64,000 nucleotides of DNA from Rosa chinensis (taxonomy: Eukaryota; Streptophyta; Magnoliopsida; Rosales; Rosaceae): assembly GCF_002994745.2 (NCBI RefSeq), contig NC_037091.1, forward strand, positions 9,858,501 to 9,922,500, read 5' to 3'. The translations under genes were made by a program, and so were the position numbers. The first letter of the stretch is position 1; each line of letters starts with the position of its first letter. Shown here piece after piece: positions 48,818 through 58,724 of the stretch. Below the pieces are notes generated by a model, which was not told the origin of the DNA, made no database searches, and saw nothing but the letters and a program-made list of their open reading frames with translations.

Positions 48818-50144
48818 ATGGGAATGAGAGCGAGGTTAGGATTAGGAATTGCTAGGGATCGGAAGCAGCACATGAACAAGACATTATCATTTACCAGAAA
48901 CAAATCTAGTTGTTCAGCAACAGCAGCAGCAGCATCGGAGAAGAAGAAAGAGGAGGAAAAGTCGGTCTACTTATATTTCAAGGAGGAGACAACTAGTCAC
49001 AAGGGTGTTCATGACTGTAAACATCGCACGAGATTCCCTATCCGCTCCGTCAAACTGAGCTACTTGTTATCACCTTCGTCATCGACCAAGACCAATATTG
49101 ATGATGATCCCAACATCAGTGATGAAGTCTTGCCTGACTTGAGGGAAACTCGTCGTTTCATCAGAAGCTGGGCTCGGTCCTCTCCCCACTTCCTTTTCAC
49201 TTCCCCTGCCCCAGGAGGAGGAGGAGGCCCCGCATTTTCACAATCCTATGCTTCCCAGATTTGTTCATTACGAAACAAGGCCAAAGTACTCAACAAAAAT
49301 TTCCCGGTGATTAAGCGTATGAAGAAAAATGAAGATGAGTTGCTATTTCTCGAGGAGGAGCTGCCGGCGGACCGAAAACTCTATTGTCTCTCCCCCAATC
49401 AAGTTTTCCAGGTTTTGGATACCAAGTCGAAGGAATGGTTATCTCTAGAGGCGCCTCCAGGTACCCAACACAGAGGCAGCTTCTGCTTCTGCTCTGCAGT
49501 TTTCGGCACCAAAGTCTTACTCTGGTACGAAAATAATGTTGGAGTCTATTGTTTTGATGTCACCCAACCGGAGAAAGGATGGTCATCGACCTCACCATCG
49601 TTGGGAAACTGCATTCCCTTTCTCAATTGCAGGTCCCCTTTTGTTCTTGAGCATGATAATAATAACAATTTTATTATGTTCACCTTTGATCCCGTAGCAC
49701 ATGATCACCCTGTAAAAGTCTTCCTCATGTCTCATCCATGTGATACATTGCAACCCCTGAACCAACCTCTGCAATTTCCAGAGGTCCCAGATATGCCTTC
49801 TAACTTTTGGAATGAAAATCCCGTTGATTATCATTTTTGTCCATCTAGGAGGTCAAAAAATCTGCCTTGTTTTGCACAAGTTCTCCTACATTTTGGAAAG
49901 GGAGACTATTCCTGGTTATCGACATGTGTCTCCGCCTCAGTGGGAGGAGATTTCTTTTCGTGGCAGAAACAAGGGGAATCTTATTCTCATAACATTTGAA
50001 TATGAAATTAACTTCGCATCTTTGGACATAGAGTACCGTGTGCTCACTACTCGTCACCTTGAATACACCGGGAAGCGGGATCCTAAGAGCGAATTTTCTA
50101 CATTTACCACACGCGCAAATCTAGCTGGTGCTACTGTGCTTTAA
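48818..50144 (+). pseudogene. Unrecognised intronless gene with a probable frameshift
   Basis: The ORF opens at ATG 48818 and runs 393 codons. Visible features are a basic start (MGMRARLGLGIARDRKQHMN), an Ala/Glu/Lys-rich tract, a poly-Gly stretch, and a globular part with PADRKLYCLSPNQVFQVLDT and GTKVLLWYENNVGVYCFDV. From about 49,840 the next frame looks far more natural, reading FVHLGGQKICLVLHKFSY and later NLILITFEYEINFASLDIEY and ending at 50144. This suggests a one-base indel at the T-run near 49,832 and a true length of about 440 aa. The repeated beta-strand-like pattern and LGGQKICLV recall plant F-box/kelch-type propellers, but I cannot name the family. It could be a recent pseudogene or contain a sequencing error. 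Confidence 0.6.
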
Positions 50145-50682
50145 ATCTGTGTAAGTGTTTTTGAATCCCTTGATAGGTTTATTAATTTTCTGTTATTTAT
50201 TTTGCATTTGAATTTACATTCATAGCTGAGTAAATAATTGTTTGTATTTGGCTATCAATCGTTTTTTTTTTTTTTGTTCAAGCATTTAAATTTGAACAAT
50301 ATTATCTGCTTATAGTTGTCTTGTTTGGGTAATTAGTAAATTCTTAGCATTAAAATACAGCGAGTATTTTACTTGCTTTAAAGAAAAAAGGATTATTAGT
50401 TTCTTCTATCTGCAGATAGTTGTTTCAAGACCACTGTTGGAGCTGATTTTTGGTTCTCTTTTGTCATAGCAACAGAACACTAAAACACAAAACCCCCGAG
50501 CAACATTCCCTAGCTCCCAGCTGATTTCTAGTGTTTTTGCGGTACTGAAGGTTAAATGCTGAGTTTGTGAAGTCCTAAATAAAAATGAAGAGTTTTTATG
50601 GAAGCTGAAAGAAAATATCTTTTTTAACAAATTACATATAAGTTATTGACAAAAGATAATTTAACAAATATATCATCTAAAG

Positions 50683-51274
50683 TAGGGCTGTCAATTCCGA
50701 CACGACCCGATAACACGACTCGAAACCCGCACGAAATAAAGCGGGTTGAACCCGCACGATTAAAAAGCGGGTCAGCCGTGGGTCAACCCGCCATGACCCA
50801 TTTAATAAATGGGTCGGCCACGGGTCAACCCGCCAACACGAAGTGAACCCGTATAACCCGATTATGCTATACTTCATCCTGAAATTTTAGATGTTGAGAG
50901 TATTTGATCATAGGATTAGACAATTTGAAATATTTTGCTTTATAATTATTGGATTTAATTATTTATGAATTATATATAATTATTTATATTCTTTGTCTTG
51001 TAGAGTTTTTAGTGAATTTAATCAATTTATGCATTTTTTTAGTTAAACACGACACAACCTATATATTTGTCATTTTGTCAAACACGACACAACCTATTTA
51101 TTAAATGGGTTAAGCGGGTTGGAAACGGGTAACCCGTTTAATAAATAGGTTGGGTTTGGGTTTAAATTTTTGACACGATTATTAAATGGGTTGGGTTTGG
51201 GTTTGTATCTTGCGACACGACAAATACCTTGACCCGACACGAACCCAACCCGACACGACCCATTGACAGCCCTA
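50683..51274. mobile_element. Non-autonomous hAT element
   Basis: The ends are tagggctgtcaat and its inverse attgacagcccta, with the 8-bp duplication atctaaag at 50675-50682 and 51275-51282. Subterminal regions are packed with short GC-rich repeats (gcgggtcaacccg, acccgacacgaccc types), known in hAT elements as likely transposase-binding sites. There is no transposase ORF. Confidence 0.92.
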
Positions 51275-51289
51275 ATCTAAAGATTGAAT

Positions 51290-52120
51290 TAAACATATAA
51301 AGGCTAAATCTTACAAATAAGGACAATATGCTCTCCACTTGCCACATGTCATGAGTTAATTTACTTTTTTACCCTTAACTACTTCTTTTGATTTCAAATC
51401 CCTTTATAAGGATTAAATCTTACAAATAAGGACAATCTGCTCTCCACTTGCCACATGTTATAAGTTAATTTACTTTTTTACCCTTAACTACTTATTTTTT
51501 ACTTCTAGTCCCCTTATGTTACTTTTTTTCTTCTAAGAATAATCCCTTAATGTTACTTTTTTTTTTCTTTTTTTTTCTGAGAATAATCCATTAATCCCTT
51601 GATGTTACTTTTTTTTTTTTTGTCCTGAGAATCATCCATTTATCTTACTTTTTTTTTCCTTGAGAATAATTCCTTTATATTACTTCAGAAAACCTCACTT
51701 TCCTACTACTCTCATCTCACCGTCTAATCCTGCTACTGCACTCGATGCACTCATACTCGTCCAGTTCTGCTACTGCACTCGTCATTACATAATCCTGCTA
51801 CTGCACTTGTCCAATCTTGCTACTGCACTCGCTGCACTCATACTCGTCCAGTTCTGCTACTGCACTTGTCATCCCCTAATCCTGCTATTGCAGTCGTCTA
51901 ATCCCGCTACTGCACTCATACTCGTCCAGTTCCGCTACTGTACTAATCATCGCCTAATCCTGCTACTGCAGCTCTCTACTTGCCACATGTCATTAGTTAA
52001 TTTACTTTTTTACCCTTAACTAATTCTTTTGACTTTTAATCCCTTTATATTACTTTTTTTTTAATAATCTCTTTATGTTATTTTTTTTTCTGAGAATAAT
52101 CAATTTATGTTACTTTTGAG
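51290..52120. repeat. Direct repeats and a CTGCTACTGCACTCG minisatellite
   Basis: A block reading ctctccacttgccacatgt, then gttaatttacttttttaccc, occurs near 51,330, 51,440 and (partly) 51,975. Between about 51,725 and 51,975, variants of cctgctactgcactcgtc and actcatactcgtccagttc recur around ten times. The array sits between poly-T tracts and has no convincing coding role, although one frame is open for 119 codons. Confidence 0.75.
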
Positions 52121-52234
52121 AACAAAAAAAAAAAAAAAAACTCTTCCTTTTACACATTGCTAAGAGAAAGAATCTCAAAACTCTTCGTCAAACTTATTTT
52201 TCTTCTTTATTGCTAAACGTGTCCTTGGTTTAGT

Positions 52235-52375
52235 AGCAGCTTCTTTTTCAAGAGCAGCAGTAGTAGTAGTAGCAGTAAAAGGAGCAGTAGTAGTAGTAGT
52301 AGCAGTAAAAGGAGCAGTAGCAAGAGCAGGATCATTAGTAGTAGCAGAAGCAAGAACTGTAGCAGTAGCAATTAG
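52235..52375. repeat. AGT/AGC trinucleotide microsatellite
   Basis: Imperfect repeats of agt and agc, with the unit gcagtaaaaggagcagtagt appearing twice. The minus-strand Thr/Ala-rich ORF across it is a repeat artefact. Confidence 0.85.
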
Positions 52376-53098
52376 ATATGTCAATCCATGAATGAAATTG
52401 AAAATATAGAAAATCACATTATTCCCACAACAATATTACCAAACCAGTAGCAATTAGTCAAAACAATAGTTATTAGTAATAGTAATGAACATGCAAAAAC
52501 AAAAGGGTTTTGTATAACAACAACCTCATTGAAGACTTTCATCAAACACCTAATGTGCATGAGTTCCTACCCACCAAAAATGTACACCTTATTTTGCTTA
52601 TTCCATAGCCAAGAAATTGCTAAAGAGCAAGAAAAGACATACATTAATGAGCATGCGTGTGGTTCCTATAATCCACCCCAAGGCCAAGTTTCCAAACAGA
52701 TCGTGCATGCTTTTTTTTTTTCCCCTTTCTGAGAGCCAAGTTACTCCTGGGAAATAATAGTCAGCATATATAGCTTTATTACAATCTGGTGAACCAAAGA
52801 TCCAACATAATCAATCCCTCAAAGAAAAGCCACATGCACATCATTTCGCCCAGACCAATATTGTAGTAATGAAATAACAAATCAAACAAATCCACCGATA
52901 TGCTCCATTGGAATCTCACATATGCAGATACGATGGTGCTATATATATGAAGAGTTCTCACTATCAATCTTCAGAGTAAAAATTAGAAACTATTCAAGAA
53001 GACAAGAAACAAAGCACACACGCGTCGTATCCTTACGTACAAAAAAATCCAAAGCAGTTCACTATGATCCTCCTCCGAGCTCCAGGTTCAGGCCTAAT

Positions 53099-53571
53099 TG
53101 TAAGATCAAATATGGACATAACACATATCATCATAAAGTAATTGATGATTAGCTTAATATCAATCCTAGTTTAACATGGATACAAACAGTAAATCAATAC
53201 TTGTAACTTAATGAAGCAGTGTATCTATTCATTAAGGTAAGTAATCCTATTCTTAGTCTGCAAGAAAGATTACAATGAAGTGTTACATTAAGAATCTAAC
53301 TAGGAAACCTAAACCGATATGGATAGCTTTAATGGGAAGCTTCTTGAGGGTTAAGTCTCCTATATATACAGATGAATTGGTCCCTGATTACTACCGACGT
53401 TTTGCATATTGTTCTGTCCATTGAGAAGCAAGTTGGTAAGTAACAGAAGGCCATATTCAGTGTTCGTGTTTGTAGCATAAGATGGAATCCATGCCAGTAA
53501 TTGCTGAAGGTAAGCCTTAATCCCTTTTATGATTGTGTGCATATATTGTGAGCATGTATATGGTTCTAACA
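53099..53571 (+). repeat. 5' LTR of the NAC-locus Copia
   Basis: 473 bp from tgtaagatc to gttctaaca, with a TATA-like cctatatatac near 53,370. The terminal structure is TG...CA. Its small ORF is repeated exactly in the 3' LTR and is not a gene. Confidence 0.95.
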
Positions 53572-53572
53572 A

Positions 53573-53590
53573 TTGGTATCAGAGCATAGG
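53573..53590 (+). other. Primer binding site (tRNA-iMet type)
   Basis: The sequence ttggtatcagagcatagg begins two bases after the 5' LTR and matches the 3' end of plant initiator methionine tRNA, the common primer of Copia reverse transcription. Confidence 0.9.
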
Positions 53591-53700
53591 CTCACAAATA
53601 TGAATGAACTTTTTGCTTGGCATCAAGATCGTTTTAGGGTTTTGCAAAACAAACACAAAAAAAAAAAAAGAAAAAAAAAAAAGAGGGTTTTTGCTTTACG

Positions 53701-53776
53701 GATCAAGTAACTGGTCAGGTAACTGACCAAGTCACTGATCAGGTAACTGACCATGTCACTGGTCATGTACCTGATC
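53701..53776 (+). repeat. 12-bp repeat block 1 in the Copia leader
   Basis: About six units of a motif like gtaactgaccaa/gtcactgatcag. Read in one frame they give D-Q-V-T-G-Q-V-T style peptide, the same periodicity as the pol linker. The block ends directly at a strong splice-donor-like gtaagt (about 53,779). Upstream ATGs at 53600 and 53604 are out of frame because of the length of an intervening poly-A tract. Confidence 0.85.
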
Positions 53777-54100
53777 AAAGTAAGTTACTTAAGTCGATTG
53801 CTGCATCTGGTTAATTATCAAATTCACGCTTCCGCTGTGATTTTTAGCAGCAAATTGGGGAAAAACCAAAAACAGGTTTTTCTATGGAAATTGATTTCGA
53901 TTCATAGCATGATAATTGAATTTTGATTGTGCTCAAGAACACTAGTTGCATTCCCGGCGTGCGTTAGGTTAGAGTAGATGGTGACCGGATGAAATTTACA
54001 ATTTCTTGATTGTTCTGTGGTTTCTTGGAATCGAAACAATTTTGATTGTGCTTGAATATGCATGATGAATTGATTGATGATATGGTATTGTACTTGTGAT

Positions 54101-55834
54101 TAGGGCTGGGATTTTAGCCCGGAAGCCCGGAACCCGACCCGGAACCGGCCCGGGACCGGCCCGAACGGTCCGGGCTTTAATATTTATTTTACATGTTTTT
54201 CAAGGCCCGGCCCGAAATAAATAAAATACGGTCCGGGCCCGGTCCCAAAAATAAAAAAAATAAAAAAGCCCGAAGGCCCGAAAATTGGTGCAATTGACAC
54301 ATGTTTGCATATTATTGGTAGGTGTATTCAGGCTTACAATATGTGTGCACAGGCGATTCCTAACCCAACTAAAACCTAAATCACTCAACCCTAACCGAGT
54401 CAGCGGCCTCACTCTCTCAGTCTCTTTTCGTTTTCGACTCACTCTCTCTCTCTCTCTCTCGGCCACCATCCGCAGACCCACCCCGTCGCCGCTTCTACCG
54501 CCGACCCACCCTTGCCGGTTCGATCTCTCCTACCCACTGTAAGTAAAACCTTCTCTTTGAACTTCATTGTTGGGATTGAATTCGAAACCACCTCTTCCAA
54601 TAACCAAAATTGATGCGATTTCCTTTCAATCTTTCATGGCCGTGTGAAGAATCTTCGAGGAAGGTCTGCGAGGAACTGAAGGTCAAGATCTGCGAGGAAG
54701 CTTTTTGAGTTGCGGGGATTCTGGGAAGGTCAAGATCTGCACCGTCTGATATCACATGGAAGGTCTACGGCACCGTTATCCGACGTGGAGGACAACACCA
54801 TCACCGTGGTACGCATAGCTCCAATCTCTCCCTCTTTCTATAAATCTTTCTCCTTTTTTTTTGTGTAATGTTTTTAGGGTTTTTAACTGATCTTGGTGAT
54901 GTGGGTCTCTGCTGATCTTTCTTGTTGTTGGAAATCGCGCTTCGTGAAGTGAGGGAGAAGCTTTGGCTGCAGGAAGTGAATGCAGATAGTCCATTGAGGG
55001 GGTCAAAAAATGAGAAGTCTGAGGAATTTCGGATTGTAAAATTGCAGGAGTTGACGATTGCAAGTGAAAAATTACAGGCCTCATTCCTCAAAGGAACAGA
55101 TTTGCAGGTTAATTTTGTATAATTTACCCAAAATTTTGGTGTTTTGTTTTTATTTTTTGTTGTTTCCAAGTTGTTGAATTTATGCTTTAGCTTTCAGTGT
55201 TGATATTGTTTTCTGTTTTGATTTTTTTTTTCCCTCCTCAGCTTCAGTGTTGAATATGGCCACTGATGATTCGACGATGGCGAAAGAAATTGTTCCAGCT
55301 TCTGAAGAAGAACGAAAAGAAGAAAAGCAGCCTCCAACATCACAGAAGATCAAGAGAAAGAGGATAGAGAAGAAAAAAGTGAAGCCATTGAAGCCAAGTT
55401 CAAGGAGTTGGGTTTGGGAACACTTTAGCATTCTACAATATTTGGAACTTGTTTTTTACTTTATTTGGAAGTTGGGAGTATTTGATTATGAAGTTGTTTA
55501 TTTAAAACTTGGAAGATTTTAATCTGCAATTTGTTATGTTGGAGTATGGATCTTGTTCAGTTGGACTTTGAATTGTTGGAATGTGGAAAACTGGAAGTTT
55601 GGAACTTGTTCTTTTTCATTTTGTTTCAATGTATCAGTTAGCTGTTATTTTTTTTTCTCTTCCTCCTAATCAGGTTATTGGGCCAGAAAACCCGGAAAAC
55701 CCGGCCCGTAAAAATCGGTCCGGGCCCGACTCGGTCCTAAAATTAAAAAATCATTATTTGGGCCCGGCCCGAAAAAAGTTGCCATAACCCGGGCCCATCA
55801 AATTTTACCCGGGCTCGGCCCGATCCCAGCCCTA
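54101..55834. mobile_element. Deleted hAT element nested in the Copia leader
   Basis: The ends are tagggctgggat and its inverse, with the 8-bp duplication cttgtgat at 54093-54100 and 55835-55842. Both subterminal regions carry dense GC-rich repeats (ggcccggcccga types). The interior has a CT-rich 5' UTR-like part near 54,420-54,540 and an exon-like segment reading ALREVREKLWLQEVNADSPL (about 54,940-55,108). After a pyrimidine tract and AG near 55,243, a further segment reads MATDDSTMAKEIVPASEEER to KPSSRSWVWEHF, which resembles the start of a hAT transposase just before its BED finger. The rest of the transposase is gone. Confidence 0.9.
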
Positions 55835-56043
55835 CTTGTGATTGTGTAAAATTGCATGAAGAACAAAAATCTCCCAGAATTTGTTTACACAATTAAAATT
55901 GACAGATACGAGAGCTTAATTTTCTTACAAGGATGAATCTGGGTAGAATATAAAGTTAAAAGCTCATGAGTTTTGTCGTTTTCTGTTGGCATAAGTGATT
56001 ATGATGCACAAAGCATTCTTCATTGATGTTGGCAGAAAACAAT

Positions 56044-56118
56044 GATCAGGTCACTGACCATGTAACTGGTCAGGTCACTGACCACGTAACTGGTCAGGTC
56101 ACTGACCATGTAACTGAT
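56044..56118 (+). repeat. 12-bp repeat block 2 in the Copia leader
   Basis: About six units alternating gatcaggtcact, gaccatgtaact and ggtcaggtcact. An acceptor-like ttggcag lies just before it (about 56,030-56,036). Its open frame gives D-Q-V-T-D-H-V-T-G-Q type peptide and continues to a stop after about 36 codons. Confidence 0.85.
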
Positions 56119-56546
56119 CGAATAACAAAACTGAAATTGTGTTTTGTGTTTTAAAACTATGCTTCAGTTTTATCTTCCAAAGAAGTGGTCAAGTATGGTT
56201 TTAGAATACAAAACAGCAATATGCGTGCTTGATGAAAATAAATACGGATACTTAGAAATTTTTCTTCTGTCTAAAGATGTGGATAAATTTCTTTGGATAA
56301 CTTGTTTTCATTGAACATGGTATATTGATAAAGAACTCCAGGATGTTATGCTTCTGCTCAAAAGTGTTGCTTAACATTATTTTTGGTTATGGACTGATAT
56401 GAATGCAAGTATGGATTGTTTAGGTTTTCTGTATGTTCTTGTTCTGGTTGCTTAAAGCTAAATAAAACACAGAAAACTTAAAGTTATTTTCTTTACAAAT
56501 TGAGAACTCACACGAATTTTTGTTTTGCTCCTTAGGTAACTCTTAC

Positions 56547-58724
56547 ATGAACTTGAACAGTGTCTTGATGCTAACTGGAACCAACTATAGAGCTTGGCTA
56601 GATTCTGTAGAGAACTATATGGGAATGCATGAGAACATAGACTATTGCTTCACTGAGGACAAACCTGAAGAGTTAACTGAAAAGAGCACTAAGAAGGAAA
56701 CTGATCTTTACAAGAAGTGGCATAGATCCAATAGAATGGCTAAGAACCTCATTCGTACCTCTATGTCCAAGACTGTCAGAGGAAGTATAGAAGAACCTGA
56801 GCTAGCATCAGATTTTTTGGAACTCATAGGTGCTAAGTTTAAAGAAAGTGAAAAGGCAGAAGCTGCTAGGCTAACCAAGGAGTTTCATGATTTGAAGTAC
56901 ATGGGTTCAGGGGGAGTTAGAGAGCATATTATGAAGATGATCAATATAAATGGCAGACTCAGGGAGCTCTTGATTGGGGTTAGGGATGAGCAGGTAGTGC
57001 ATTATGCACTACATTCCTTGCCTAACAGTTTTAGTCATCTTAGGACCAGTTACAACTCTCAAAAGGGAAACTGGACTCTAGATGAACTTATATCCATCTG
57101 TGTGGATGAAGAATCTAGGATCAAGGAAGAAAAGGAACCTGCTACAACCATTAACCTCATTGAGAAGCCTAAAAGGAAAAAGCCCCAAAATAAGCTCAAG
57201 TCTATCAAAACCATAACTAAGAGTTCAACAGCTGCAGTGGCCAAGGAAAATAGGCCATTTAGGTTCAAGTGCTACTTTTACAAAAGAGTAGGACACATGA
57301 AAAAGGACTGCACTGGCTATAAAAATTGGTTAGCCAAAAAGGGTAAGATTTTTTCTAATACAGTTTTTTCTTTAGAAATTAATCTTATAAATGTTGAACC
57401 ACAGTCTTGGTGGATAGATTCAGGCTCACCTATTCATATTACTAATTCTTTGCAGGGATTCATAAGGAGGAGAATCCCAAAAAGTGATGAAGTGAACCTG
57501 TGTGTAGGCAATGGCATGAGAGTGGCAGTCAAGGCTATTGGAACCTTAAAGCTCGATTTAGGATTAGGAAAATTATTAGTTTTGGACAATGTTTTTTATG
57601 TACCTTCCATGAGAAGGAATTTGGTTTCGGTTTCTCTTTTAGTAAAATCTGGTTGTAGACTTGTTATGGATAGTAATGGAATTCTTATTTCTAAAAATTC
57701 TGTTCAAATTAGTTCTGGTGTTATTATGAATGATTATTTACAGTTAAATTGTTCAATGGCTCAACAAGAAATTTTACTTGTTGAAAATAACACAAACAAT
57801 ACTAACACTTTAACAGGTGTTAAAAGAACCAAACTAAATGAAAAGTCTGCATTTTTATGGCATAGAAGACTCGGCCATGTTTCAAAAGAGAGACTGAAAA
57901 TTTTGGTGAAAAACAACATCCTAAATGAACTTGATTTTTCTGATCTAACAGACTGTGTTGAATGCTTTAAGGGAAAAATAACTAATACTAGAAAGAAGAC
58001 TGCATATAGAAGCCAAAATTTATTAGAACTCATACACACTGATATATGTGGACCATTTAGGCATCAAACTATCTGTGGGAATGTGTATTTTATCACATTC
58101 ATTGATGACTTTTCTAGATACAGTTATATTTATCTACTTTCAGAAAAGGCACAAGCATTGAAAGCCTTTCAAATCTTTAAGTCTGAGGTAGAAAATCAAC
58201 TAGAAAAGAAAATCAAAACAATGAGGTCAGATAGAGGGGGAGAGTTCTATGGAAAGTACACTGAATCCGGCCAACAAAAGGGTCCATTTGCCTTGTTTTT
58301 GCAAGACAATGGAATTAAAGCTCAATACACAACACCCTATAATCCACAACAGAATGGTGTTGCAGAGAGAAAGAATAGGACTCTTTTGAACATGGTTAGA
58401 TGTATGATGTGTACAACTGGTTTGCCTAAATTTCTGTGGGGTGAGGCTTTAAAAACTGCAAATTATATTTGCAATAGGACACCTAGCAAAGCCATAGAAA
58501 ATACTGCTTTTGAGCTTTGGTGTGGCAGGAAACCTAGTCTTCATCACTGTCATGTTTGGGGATGTCATGCAGAAGCTAGGATTTATAATCCAAGCTTGAA
58601 TAAACTTGACCCCAAAACTGTTAGTTGCTATTTTATAGGTTATCCAGATAAATCTAAAGGCTATAAATTATATTCTGCTCATTATTCACCTAGAATTTTT
58701 GAAACACATCAAGTTTCTAAGTGA
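56547..58724 (+). CDS. Copia gag-protease-integrase
   Basis: Translation from ATG 56547 gives about 725 aa. Gag starts MNLNSVLMLTGTNYRAWLDS, and the knuckle reads CYFYKRVGHMKKDC, in which the second Cys of CX2C is Tyr. The protease motif is WWIDSGSPIHITNS, DSG followed by Ser-Pro rather than the usual Ala-Thr/Ser. Pre-integrase reads LWHRRLGHVSKERL. Integrase has the DDE context HTDICGPF, YFITFIDDFSRYSYIYLL, MRSDRGGEFYGKY and YNPQQNGVAERKNRTL. The frame ends at 58724 and pol continues in another frame, so one base has been lost or gained near 58,715. An acceptor-like ccttag just upstream (about 56,535) suggests gag may be reached by splicing. Confidence 0.9.
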   Translation: MNLNSVLMLTGTNYRAWLDSVENYMGMHENIDYCFTEDKPEELTEKSTKKETDLYKKWHRSNRMAKNLIRTSMSKTVRGSIEEPELASDFLELIGAKFKESEKAEAARLTKEFHDLKYMGSGGVREHIMKMININGRLRELLIGVRDEQVVHYALHSLPNSFSHLRTSYNSQKGNWTLDELISICVDEESRIKEEKEPATTINLIEKPKRKKPQNKLKSIKTITKSSTAAVAKENRPFRFKCYFYKRVGHMKKDCTGYKNWLAKKGKIFSNTVFSLEINLINVEPQSWWIDSGSPIHITNSLQGFIRRRIPKSDEVNLCVGNGMRVAVKAIGTLKLDLGLGKLLVLDNVFYVPSMRRNLVSVSLLVKSGCRLVMDSNGILISKNSVQISSGVIMNDYLQLNCSMAQQEILLVENNTNNTNTLTGVKRTKLNEKSAFLWHRRLGHVSKERLKILVKNNILNELDFSDLTDCVECFKGKITNTRKKTAYRSQNLLELIHTDICGPFRHQTICGNVYFITFIDDFSRYSYIYLLSEKAQALKAFQIFKSEVENQLEKKIKTMRSDRGGEFYGKYTESGQQKGPFALFLQDNGIKAQYTTPYNPQQNGVAERKNRTLLNMVRCMMCTTGLPKFLWGEALKTANYICNRTPSKAIENTAFELWCGRKPSLHHCHVWGCHAEARIYNPSLNKLDPKTVSCYFIGYPDKSKGYKLYSAHYSPRIFETHQVSK

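Noticed and set aside
53360..53572. 70-aa ORF repeated exactly at 61664-61876
   Set aside because: It is inside the two LTRs and reads antisense to the element; its identity reflects the LTR identity.
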